From Bradyrhizobium forestalis (GTDB taxonomy: Bacteria; Pseudomonadota; Alphaproteobacteria; Rhizobiales; Xanthobacteraceae): a stretch of DNA of 64,000 nucleotides. Shown one piece after another: positions 28,867-36,401 of this stretch (its first letter is position 1; every line of letters starts with the position of its first letter). Where the stretch lies: positions 1 to 64,000 of the forward strand of contig NZ_PGVG01000010.1 of the NCBI RefSeq assembly GCF_002795245.1, given 5' to 3'. A program made the position numbers and the translations under genes. The notes beneath the pieces are model-generated. The model saw nothing but the letters and a program-made list of their open reading frames with translations. It ran no database searches and was not told where the DNA came from.

Positions 28867-31398
28867 CTATTCCACGCTTCCGGCGCCGCGGCGCAGATCG
28901 GCTTCGATCTGCAAGCGCGTGCCGCCACCGAAGCGGGCGCGGTAGACCTGAAGGTTCTCCATGATCCGCTGCACGTAGTTGCGCGTCTCGGAGAACGGAA
29001 TCAGCTCGACCCAGTCGACCGCGTCGACCTTGGGATCGCGCGGGTCGCCGTAGCGGTCGACCCACTTCCTCACGCTGCCGCGGCCGGCATTGTAGGCGGC
29101 GAAGGTCATGATGTAGGAGCCGCGATAATCTTCGAGCAGTCCGCCGAGCTCGGCCGAGCCGAGCGTGGCGTTGTAGACTGAATCGTTCTTGAGGCGCCCC
29201 AGATCGTAGGTCGCGCCGTGCCGCTTGCAGACATAGCGCGCGGCATCCGGCGTCACCTGCATCAGCCCATAGGCCTGAGCCGGCGAGACCACCGACGGAT
29301 TGAACGCGCTCTCCTGCCGGGCAATCGCGTAGACGATGCTGCGCTCGACCTCGGGGCCGATCGGCGTGAAGTGCGGAATGCCATTGATGGGGTAGGCGTA
29401 GAAGTCGAACGGCAGGCCGCGGTTGAGCGCGGCCTTGCCGAGCAGCAACATGCCGCGCGCATCGCTGTAGCGTTGGGTGAGCTCGCCGAGGCCGGTAAGC
29501 GCTTCGGGATCGCCGTTCTCGCCCATGTCGGCGAGCATGGGCACCGCGAGCTCGCGCTCGTCGAGCTCGTAGAGCAGTTGCGCGGCGCGCACGATCTCCA
29601 GCCGCTCGGCGCCGCGGCCGCGCGGCTGGCTGTTGAGCTCGATCTGCGGCAGGCCGAGTTTTGCGCGGGCGAGCTGGCCGTAATAGCTGGTCGACTGCTC
29701 GGCTGCGCGGGCATAGGCGTTGCGCGCCTCCTGCTGGCGGCCCATTGCTTCCGCGGCGCGGCCCTGCCAATAGCCGGCACGCGCCAGCGTGGTCGGATTG
29801 ACGCTGCCGACCCCGATGCGGGCGAAATGCTGGGCGGCGGTCGCGGGATCGTTGAGGAAGCGCAGCGCGATCCACCCGGCGGTGAACTCCTGCTCGGTCT
29901 TGTAGATGTCGCGCGAAGGCAGTGCGGCGTCGCGCGCGATCAGATAGGCGCTGCGGAATTCCTCGGTGTCGATCATCTTGCGCGCCAGCAGGCGCCGCTC
30001 GATCCACCATTCGTCGAGATTGTGGAGGCGGCCCGGATCCTTGGGCGCGGACAGCATCAGCTGGGCGGCTTCAGTGAACTTCTCCTCGCGGCGCAAGAGC
30101 TGGATCTTGCTGAAGACGAAGCCGGGATCGCTGTGCAGCTCGCGCGGTACCGCATCGAGCAGCGCCCGCGCGTTCGGCGCCTTCTTGACCGCGGCGATGC
30201 GCGCCTTGGCGAGGGCGACATAGCCGGCGCCGAGGCGCTTTGCAGCGCGCAGCGCCGCTTCGTTCTCGCTGCCGTAGAGCAGGGTATCCATCCGCGCCTT
30301 CTGGTCGCCCGGCGTCAGCAGGGCGCCGAACTGGTCGAGCGCGTTGTTCTCGGTGTCCTCCGACATCGGATCGCTGCGCCAGGCCTCGCGCACCAGCCGC
30401 TCGGCATTGGCGCGGTCGCCGCGCGCCAGCATCGCCTTGGCGAGTGTGAAGCGGCCCTTGGCGGAGATCGGAGACTCGTTCTCGAACCACGACCACGCGA
30501 CCGAATCGTCGCGTCTGTCGTCCCACATCGCGGCCTCGAGGCGCCGGCGCAGGAAGGTCTGCGACGGCCAGCTTGGATTGGCGGAGAGGAAGGCGCGATA
30601 GCGTTCCACGGTGGCGCCGTTGTCCTCGCTGCGCAGGATGATCCATTCGGCGAGCTTTCGCGCGACCGGATCCGAGATGCCGGCCGCCGCATTGGTGGCG
30701 TCACCGGACCTGCGCTTGCGCACGAGCTCGATAACGCTCTCCAGCGTGTCCTTGTCGGCTTGCGACGTCGACGACATCGCAGCGACGGCGGCCGGGATGA
30801 CCGGCTTGCGCGGCGCTGCATGCTGGCGGGTTGCAGGCGCCAGCACGGGAGCTGCGACAGGTCTGGCGGCGACTGGAGCTGTGGGTTTGACGGTGGCCGT
30901 CACGGCCGGGGCGGGCGCGGCTTTGGGCGCCGAACCGTTGGCGGCCGGATGCGGCTTGGACGCAGGCGCCGCCGCCGCAGGCTTGGATGCCGCCGCAGGC
31001 TTGGATGCTGCCGCGGGCTTGGATGCTGCCGCGGGCTTGGGCTTGTCCGTCGCGGGTTCCTTGCCGGCGTTCTTGCCCGCGTCGTTGCCAGGCTTCTTCG
31101 CGGCATCCTTGGCTGGGGCGCTGAGAGCACCCTTGCTCGCGCCTTTGGCTGCGTCTTTCGAAGTTTCCTTGCGGGTTTCCTTGCCGGTTCCCTTGGTCGC
31201 CCCCTTCGCGGCGTCCTTGGCGGCTGGCTTCGCGGTCTCCTTGGGTCCTTCCTGGGGCGTCTCGTTGGACTTGGCCAACGCGGCGCAGCCGACCGACAGC
31301 CCTGCGATCAGGCACACGATCAGACCGGTCGATCGCCATACGGCGCGAGGAAGGGAGGTCACGGCGTTACGTCGCCCCGAATCAGCCAAGCGGCTCAA
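28867..31398 (-). CDS. Soluble lytic murein transglycosylase (Slt family)
   Basis: An 843-residue periplasmic enzyme that cuts peptidoglycan glycan strands. A hydrophobic segment near residues 21-42 serves as signal or anchor. Residues 45-210 are a low-complexity Lys/Ala/Pro region with repeated ASKPAA units. Residues 210-600 form an alpha-superhelix (U and L domains). The C-terminal catalytic domain has IVYAIARQESAFNPSVVSPA with the catalytic Glu, AYGLMQVTPDAAR, and FAAYNAGRGSVRKW. The catalytic part is intact. The extra N-terminal region is longer than in E. coli Slt70 and could span the periplasm. It is divergent from dapA. Confidence 0.93.
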   Translation of the reverse strand: MSRLADSGRRNAVTSLPRAVWRSTGLIVCLIAGLSVGCAALAKSNETPQEGPKETAKPAAKDAAKGATKGTGKETRKETSKDAAKGASKGALSAPAKDAAKKPGNDAGKNAGKEPATDKPKPAAASKPAAASKPAAASKPAAAAPASKPHPAANGSAPKAAPAPAVTATVKPTAPVAARPVAAPVLAPATRQHAAPRKPVIPAAVAAMSSTSQADKDTLESVIELVRKRRSGDATNAAAGISDPVARKLAEWIILRSEDNGATVERYRAFLSANPSWPSQTFLRRRLEAAMWDDRRDDSVAWSWFENESPISAKGRFTLAKAMLARGDRANAERLVREAWRSDPMSEDTENNALDQFGALLTPGDQKARMDTLLYGSENEAALRAAKRLGAGYVALAKARIAAVKKAPNARALLDAVPRELHSDPGFVFSKIQLLRREEKFTEAAQLMLSAPKDPGRLHNLDEWWIERRLLARKMIDTEEFRSAYLIARDAALPSRDIYKTEQEFTAGWIALRFLNDPATAAQHFARIGVGSVNPTTLARAGYWQGRAAEAMGRQQEARNAYARAAEQSTSYYGQLARAKLGLPQIELNSQPRGRGAERLEIVRAAQLLYELDERELAVPMLADMGENGDPEALTGLGELTQRYSDARGMLLLGKAALNRGLPFDFYAYPINGIPHFTPIGPEVERSIVYAIARQESAFNPSVVSPAQAYGLMQVTPDAARYVCKRHGATYDLGRLKNDSVYNATLGSAELGGLLEDYRGSYIMTFAAYNAGRGSVRKWVDRYGDPRDPKVDAVDWVELIPFSETRNYVQRIMENLQVYRARFGGGTRLQIEADLRRGAGSVE

Positions 31399-31586
31399 GA
31401 TCTAGCTGTATTGATTGTATATGCGGAAAAAATACCAACAGCCGCTTACCTCGGGCCGATTTGCACCATCACCGCGGCAAAATCGCGGCCTAAACCCAGC
31501 CTCGTACCGAAGCGGGCCTTTTACCGGCGGGATAGACCCGATATGAATGGGCTTGCTCAAGAGATCGCCGCGTACGGAGGAAGTCC

Positions 31587-32477
31587 ATGGCAGCCAAGAC
31601 GAAATTCCGGGGGTCGTTCACCGCCTTGGTCACGCCGTTCAAGAACGGCTCGCTGGACGAGGCGGCGTTCCGCTCCCTGGTCAACTGGCAGATTTCAGAG
31701 GGCACCAATGGCCTGGTCCCGGTCGGCACCACCGGCGAGAGCCCGACGCTGAGCCACGACGAGCACAAGAAGGTCGTCGAATGGTGCATCGCTGAAGCCA
31801 AGGGCCGCGTGCCTGTTATCGCGGGCGCCGGCTCCAACTCGACCAAGGAGGCGGTCGAGCTCTCCCAGCACGCCGAAAAGGCGGGCGCAGACGCCGTGTT
31901 GATCGTCACACCCTACTACAACAAGCCGACCCAGGAAGGGATGTTCCAGCACTTCAAGGCGATCAACGACGCGATCGGGATTCCGATCATCATCTACAAC
32001 ATCCCGCCGCGCTCGGTGATCGACATGTCGGTCGACACCATGAAGCGGCTGTGGGAGCTGAAGAACATCGCCGGCGTCAAGGACGCCACCGCCAGCATGG
32101 TTCGCGTGTCGCAGCAGCGCGCGGCGATGGGCGAGGATTTCAACCAGCTCTCGGGCGAGGACGCCACCATCATCGGCTACATGGCCCATGGCGGCCATGG
32201 CTGCATCTCGGTGACCTCGAACGTCGCGCCGCGCCTGTGCTCGGAGTTCCACGCCGCCTGGCAGAAGGGCGACACCAAGACGGCGCTCGCGATCCACGAC
32301 AAGCTGATGCCGCTGCACAACAACCTCTTCATCGAGAGCAACCCGGCGCCGATCAAGTACGCGATGTCGCTGCTCGGCAAGCTGGATGAGACGCTGCGGC
32401 TGCCGATGGTTCCGGTTTCCGAGCCGCCCCGCGTTGCCGTGCGCAGCGCGATGGTTCACGCCGGCCTGATCAACTGA
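31587..32477 (+). CDS. dapA: 4-hydroxy-tetrahydrodipicolinate synthase
   Basis: A 296-residue TIM-barrel lyase that condenses pyruvate with aspartate semialdehyde in lysine and diaminopimelate synthesis. The Schiff-base Lys165 lies in [10 protein letters not shown], Tyr137 in [10 protein letters not shown], and the substrate loop is [11 protein letters not shown] with Thr48/Thr49. The length is normal. CGGAGGA lies eight bases before the ATG. It forms a same-strand run with mscL and smpB with short gaps. Confidence 0.97.
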   Translation: MAAKTKFRGSFTALVTPFKNGSLDEAAFRSLVNWQISEGTNGLVPVGTTGESPTLSHDEHKKVVEWCIAEAKGRVPVIAGAGSNSTKEAVELSQHAEKAGADAVLIVTPYYNKPTQEGMFQHFKAINDAIGIPIIIYNIPPRSVIDMSVDTMKRLWELKNIAGVKDATASMVRVSQQRAAMGEDFNQLSGEDATIIGYMAHGGHGCISVTSNVAPRLCSEFHAAWQKGDTKTALAIHDKLMPLHNNLFIESNPAPIKYAMSLLGKLDETLRLPMVPVSEPPRVAVRSAMVHAGLIN

Positions 32478-32504
32478 CGCGTTAGCCCGTCGGGGGAGCC
32501 TTTC

Positions 32505-32945
32505 ATGAGCGTCGAGGAGAAGGGCGCGCGGATGCTCAAGGAGTTCCGCGAGTTCGCCATGAAGGGCAACGTCGTCGACCTCGCGGTCGGCGTCATCATC
32601 GGCGCGGCGTTTGGCGCCATCGTCAACTCGCTGGTCGGCGACGTCATCATGCCGATCATCGGCGCCGTCACCGGCGGGCTCGACTTCTCGAACTACTTCA
32701 CCCCCTTGTCGGCGAAGGTCACAGCCACCAATTTAGCCGATGCGAAAAAGCAAGGCGCGGTGCTGGCTTGGGGCAGCTTCCTCACGCTGGCGATCAACTT
32801 CATCATCATCGCCTTCGTGCTGTTCCTGGTGATCCGCGCCATGAACACGTTGAAGCGCAGGGACGAGGCCGCCCCTGCCGCTCCGCCAAAGCCGTCGGCC
32901 GAGGTCGAGCTCCTGACCGAGATCCGCGATCTCCTCAAGAAGTGA
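32505..32945 (+). CDS. mscL: Large-conductance mechanosensitive channel
   Basis: A 146-residue channel that opens on membrane tension to release solutes at osmotic downshock. The N-terminal helix [20 protein letters not shown], first membrane helix [21 protein letters not shown], second helix [22 protein letters not shown] and C-terminal coiled end [14 protein letters not shown] are all as expected. The start at 32505 follows GGGGGAG, giving nine more residues than E. coli MscL; MLKEFREF at 32532 is an alternative. Confidence 0.95.
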   Translation: MSVEEKGARMLKEFREFAMKGNVVDLAVGVIIGAAFGAIVNSLVGDVIMPIIGAVTGGLDFSNYFTPLSAKVTATNLADAKKQGAVLAWGSFLTLAINFIIIAFVLFLVIRAMNTLKRRDEAAPAAPPKPSAEVELLTEIRDLLKK

Positions 32946-33004
32946 CGCGCCCACTTCATCCGAACTGTTAGAATCCGAGCGCATCTCGATCAGGTTTGCC
33001 CGTC

Positions 33005-33478
33005 ATGGCCGATAAGAACGAACGTCCGATCAAGGTGATGGCGGAAAATCGCAAGGCCCGCTTCAACTATGCGATCGAAGACACGATCGAGGCGGGCATT
33101 GCGCTGACCGGCACCGAGGTCAAGTCGATCCGCAACGGCAAGAGCACGATCGCGGAATCCTACGCCGATTCCAAGAACGGCGAGATCTGGCTGATCAACG
33201 CCACCATTCCCGAATATCTCCAGGGCAATCGCTTCAATCACGAGCCCAAGCGTCCGCGAAAGCTGCTTCTCCACCGCCGGCAGATCAACAAGCTGATCGG
33301 CGCGGTCGACCGTGAGGGCATGACGCTGATCCCGCTCAAGCTTTACTTCAACGAGCGCGGGCGCGCGAAATTGCAGCTGGCAGTTGCAAAGGGCAAGAAG
33401 CTGCACGATAAGCGCGAGTCCGAGAAGAAGCGCGACTGGAGCCGGGAGAAGGGCCGGCTGATGCGGGCGAGGGGATGA
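33005..33478 (+). CDS. smpB: SsrA-binding protein SmpB
   Basis: A 157-residue partner of tmRNA in rescue of stalled ribosomes. Motifs are [39 protein letters not shown], the [20 protein letters not shown] segment and the basic tail [20 protein letters not shown] that enters the ribosome. Length is normal. The gene for tmRNA was not found in this window. The next gene starts five bases after its stop. Confidence 0.97.
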   Translation: MADKNERPIKVMAENRKARFNYAIEDTIEAGIALTGTEVKSIRNGKSTIAESYADSKNGEIWLINATIPEYLQGNRFNHEPKRPRKLLLHRRQINKLIGAVDREGMTLIPLKLYFNERGRAKLQLAVAKGKKLHDKRESEKKRDWSREKGRLMRARG

Positions 33479-33482
33479 CGAG

Positions 33483-34064
33483 ATGAATCAACGGAACCTG
33501 CTCGAAGTCGATTGGAGCCAGATTCCCGCGCCCGCCGACGACGGCGCCGCCGCGCATCTCAAGGGCATGACGTTGCCGCCGATCGGCCTGCTCGCGACCG
33601 ACGATACGTCGGTCACGCTGTCGGCGCTGCGCGGCCGCACCGTCGTGTTCGCCTATCCCCGCACCGGCGAGCCCGGCAAGATCGCGCTGGTCGACGATTG
33701 GGACATGATCCCGGGGGCGCGCGGTTGCACGCCCCAGACTTGCGCATTTCGCGATCTGTTCGCCGAGCTGAAAGCCGCCGGCGCCTCACACGTGTTCGGC
33801 CTCTCGACCCAGAGCAACGACTACCAGACCGAGATGGCCTCGCGGCTGCATCTGCCGTTCCCGGTGCTCTCGGACGAGAAGCTGGCGCTGACGCGCGCCC
33901 TGAATCTGCCGACCATGGGGGTGGCAGGCCTGACGCTGATCAAGCGCTTGGCGCTGATCATCGACGACGCCAGGATCACGCACGTGTTTTATCCGGTATT
34001 TCCGCCCGACCGGAACGCCGGCGACGTCCTGGACTGGCTGAAGGCGAATCCGGCCAAAGGCTAG
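33483..34064 (+). CDS. Peroxiredoxin-like thioredoxin-fold protein
   Basis: A 193-residue AhpC/TSA-type protein, probably a thiol peroxidase. The active-site area is unusual: the usual FxPxxxTPxC appears as YPRTGEPG, then after a short insert IPGARGCTPQTCAFRDL, so the peroxidatic Cys would be in GCTPQTC. The strand HVFGLSTQSNDYQTEMASRL and LPFPVLSDEKLALTRAL fit the BCP/PrxQ branch. The start is five bases after smpB, so the two are co-transcribed. The partner reductant is unknown. Confidence 0.85.
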   Translation: MNQRNLLEVDWSQIPAPADDGAAAHLKGMTLPPIGLLATDDTSVTLSALRGRTVVFAYPRTGEPGKIALVDDWDMIPGARGCTPQTCAFRDLFAELKAAGASHVFGLSTQSNDYQTEMASRLHLPFPVLSDEKLALTRALNLPTMGVAGLTLIKRLALIIDDARITHVFYPVFPPDRNAGDVLDWLKANPAKG

Positions 34065-34115
34065 ATCGTCAGCTGACGTGCAATGAGATGGGTTGGATCG
34101 ATGCGCGCCGAGGGT

Positions 34116-34144
34116 TCACCTCTCCCCGCCGGGGAGAGGTGAGC
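34116..34144. repeat. Short hairpin, family A fragment
   Basis: Nearly perfect stem TCACCTCTCCCC / GGGGAGAGGTGA with a short loop. It is a minimal copy of the outer arm of family A repeats, between the convergent peroxiredoxin and udgB genes, and may act as a terminator for both. Confidence 0.65.
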
Positions 34145-34169
34145 CCTGCCCAGTCTGACTGTTCAGGCT

Positions 34170-34844
34170 CTAATCGAGATCGGCCTTTACCTTCGCGAAC
34201 ACCGATCTGAACATGTCCGGCGTCAGCACGCCGGTGTTCGTGTTGTAGCGCGAGCAGTGATAGCTGTCGTAGAGCTTGAATGGGCCGGACTGATGCACCG
34301 CGCCGTGGCCGAAGGGAGCCTGCGAGGCCTTCAGCTTCAGCGGCTTGAGCACGCTGTCGTGCGCAATCCGCCCGAGCGCGATGATCGCGCGCAGGTTCGG
34401 CATCGCTTCGAGATTGGCGACGAGAAACCGGCGGCAGGTGGTGATCTCGATCGGCAGCGGCTTGTTCTGCGGCGGCACGCAATGCACGGCATTGGCGATG
34501 CGGCAGTCGACCAGTCTCAGGCCGTCGTCGGGGCGCGCCTGGTAGGTGCCCTTGGCGAACCCGTATTCGAGCAGCGTCGCGTAGAGCAGGTCGCCGGCAT
34601 AATCACCGGTGAACGGCCGTCCCGTGCGGTTGGCGCCCTGCATTCCCGGCGCGAGGCCCACGATCAAAAGGCGCGCCTTGATGTCACCGAAGGGGGCGAC
34701 CGGCGCGTTGTGCCACGACGGCTCGCGCGCGCGATTCGCCTCGCGAAAGGCGACCAGGCGCGGGCAAAGGGGGCAGTCACGGTCGGGAACGACGGTGGAA
34801 GGCTGGCGGCTCGGCCGGGCCGCCTCACTCCTCGAAGTCGTCAT
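34170..34844 (-). CDS. udgB: Uracil-DNA glycosylase, family 5 (UdgB-like)
   Basis: A 224-residue enzyme that removes uracil and related deaminated bases from DNA. GLAPGMQGANRTGRPFTGD is the catalytic-loop motif of family 5, with the acidic residue replaced as expected for UdgB. CRIANAVHCVPPQNKP and DSYHCSRYNTNTG near the end match motifs for DNA binding. Cysteines CPLCPRL, VHC and YHC likely hold the iron-sulfur cluster. The ATG at 34844 overlaps the last 20 bases of the upstream NYN gene; the frame extends further but into that gene. Confidence 0.9.
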   Translation of the reverse strand: MTTSRSEAARPSRQPSTVVPDRDCPLCPRLVAFREANRAREPSWHNAPVAPFGDIKARLLIVGLAPGMQGANRTGRPFTGDYAGDLLYATLLEYGFAKGTYQARPDDGLRLVDCRIANAVHCVPPQNKPLPIEITTCRRFLVANLEAMPNLRAIIALGRIAHDSVLKPLKLKASQAPFGHGAVHQSGPFKLYDSYHCSRYNTNTGVLTPDMFRSVFAKVKADLD

Positions 34845-35469
34845 CGCCCCTCGGCGCCATCGTGGTTGCGCGCTGGAGGAATTGTGGGGCGTGGTGGCGT
34901 TCGCCACGCTCGCCGCGGTCACGCGGGGCGGGGCGTTCGGACGGATCGCGGCCGAGCTTGGATTGCAGCTCGACGAGGTCGGTGAAGACGTCGGCCTGGC
35001 GGCGCAGCTCGTCGGCGATCATCGGCGGCTGGCTGGCGATAGTGGAGATCACCGTGACCCGCACGCCGCGGCGCTGCACCGCCTCGACCAGGGAGCGGAA
35101 ATCGCCGTCACCGGAGAACAGCACCATCTGGTCGATGTGCTCGGCGAGCTCCATGGCGTCCACGGCCAGCTCGATGTCCATGTTGCCCTTGACCTTGCGG
35201 CGGCCGGAAGCGTCGATGAATTCCTTGGTCGCCTTGGTGACGACGGTGTAGCCGTTGTAGTCCAGCCAATCGATCAGCGGGCGGATCGAGGAGTATTCCT
35301 GATCCTCGATGATGGCGGTGTAGTAGAACGCCCGGAGCAGTGTCCCGCGGCTCTGAAACTCCTTCAGCAGGCGCTTGTAGTCGATGTCGAAGCCCAGGGT
35401 TTTCGCCGTCGCGTAGAGATTGGCCCCGTCGATGAAGAGCGCGATCTTGTTGGTAGGAGAAGGTGACAT
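34825..35469 (-). CDS. NYN domain ribonuclease (LabA/DUF88 family)
   Basis: A 214-residue PIN-like NYN domain protein. Acidic residues that would bind metal are Asp14 (KIALFIDGANLYATAK), Asp98 (KGNMDIELAVDAM), and Asp121 and Asp123 (FSGDGDFRSL). Residues 40-70 complete the alpha/beta core. The last 40 residues are basic and disordered, with RDRGERGER. The fold suggests RNA cleavage; the target is unknown. It overlaps udgB by 20 bases. It is divergent from rpoZ. Confidence 0.92.
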   Translation of the reverse strand: MSPSPTNKIALFIDGANLYATAKTLGFDIDYKRLLKEFQSRGTLLRAFYYTAIIEDQEYSSIRPLIDWLDYNGYTVVTKATKEFIDASGRRKVKGNMDIELAVDAMELAEHIDQMVLFSGDGDFRSLVEAVQRRGVRVTVISTIASQPPMIADELRRQADVFTDLVELQSKLGRDPSERPAPRDRGERGERHHAPQFLQRATTMAPRGDDDFEE

Positions 35470-35801
35470 TCAGTTTGCTCGCGTAGTGTGTCGTGATTGA
35501 TCGTTTATTGTTGGCGCGGCGGCAGCCAGCCGCGCAGTCCCAAGGTGGCGCCTAAACCCGTCGAAACCGCAAATCCGGAGAAGTCGGGGCAATCAAGGTA
35601 TAGTTATGGCGGACTCTCATGCACCCGGCGCCGCCCCTCGATGGCAGCCCCGGAAAATCACCCACCTCAGCCCCAATGTGGGGGTACCAGAGCCATTTGG
35701 CGAGGCCAAATCACAAATTGGCCTTGCGAAACCGTCCCGGCCCCTATAACTAGCCCCAATCATCCACATATTTCGTCCCACCCACAACGGAGCGACAGTC
35801 C
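35470..35801. other. Divergent promoter region of the NYN gene and rpoZ
   Basis: A 330-base gap without a gene. Near 35704 the words GGCCAAAT and AATTGGCC form a near-perfect inverted repeat with a four-base spacer, about 80 bases before the rpoZ start. It could be an operator or a transcript hairpin. Otherwise I see nothing. Confidence 0.4.
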
Positions 35802-36194
35802 ATGGCTCGCGTCACCGTAGAAGATTGTATCGACAAGGTCGACAACCGGTTTGACTTGGTCCTGCTCGCCGCCCACCGTGCCCGCATGATCTCGTCCGGC
35901 TCACAACTAACGGTTGACCGCGATAACGACAAGAACCCTGTTGTGTCTTTGCGTGAAATTGCCGAGACGACGATTTCGCCGGAGGACCTCCGCGAGGAGC
36001 TGGTGCACTCGCTCCAGAAGTTCGTCGAGGTGGATGAGCCCGAGCCGGATACGGTGCCGCTGATCGGTTCCGCAGGTGCCAGCGTCGATGCGGACGACAC
36101 CGAAGTCGCCGTGGAGCGCATGACCGAGGAGGAGCTTCTGAAGGGCCTGGAAGGCCTCGCTCCGCCCGAGGAGCAGCCCGAGGAAGACGAGTAA
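35802..36194 (+). CDS. rpoZ: RNA polymerase omega subunit
   Basis: A 130-residue subunit that helps assemble RNA polymerase and in many bacteria forms part of the ppGpp site. The conserved N-terminal part reads [20 protein letters not shown], then [10 protein letters not shown], then [18 protein letters not shown]. The C-terminal extension is acidic and longer than in E. coli (91 residues), as is usual in Rhizobiales. The gene precedes the ppGpp synthetase gene, as in E. coli, but a terminator at 36233 separates them. Confidence 0.97.
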   Translation: MARVTVEDCIDKVDNRFDLVLLAAHRARMISSGSQLTVDRDNDKNPVVSLREIAETTISPEDLREELVHSLQKFVEVDEPEPDTVPLIGSAGASVDADDTEVAVERMTEEELLKGLEGLAPPEEQPEEDE

Positions 36195-36232
36195 GTCCTC
36201 CGTCGCGATCATCGACTTCTTGTGATCTCAGC

Positions 36233-36268
36233 AAAGGCCCGAACCGTCGTTCGGGCCTTTGCTTTTGT
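36233..36268 (+). terminator. Rho-independent terminator of rpoZ
   Basis: Eleven-base perfect stem AAAGGCCCGAA / TTCGGGCCTTT with a six-base loop, followed by GCTTTTG. It lies 38 bases after the rpoZ stop. Confidence 0.9.
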
Positions 36269-36401
36269 TGACCTTTTCGTGGTTACCATAGCGTTGCCGG
36301 TTGGCGCTGCGCCCCGTCACTGAATTGATCGGACACAGGCGCGATCGGAGCTAGGATGTATACAACGGGCCGGCTCGGAGCCCGTTTGAAGGCAGGACGG
36401 C

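Noticed and set aside
35497..35820. A 107-codon plus-strand frame before rpoZ
   Set aside because: It is Pro/Ser/Arg-rich and runs into rpoZ; it looks like chance reading of the promoter region.
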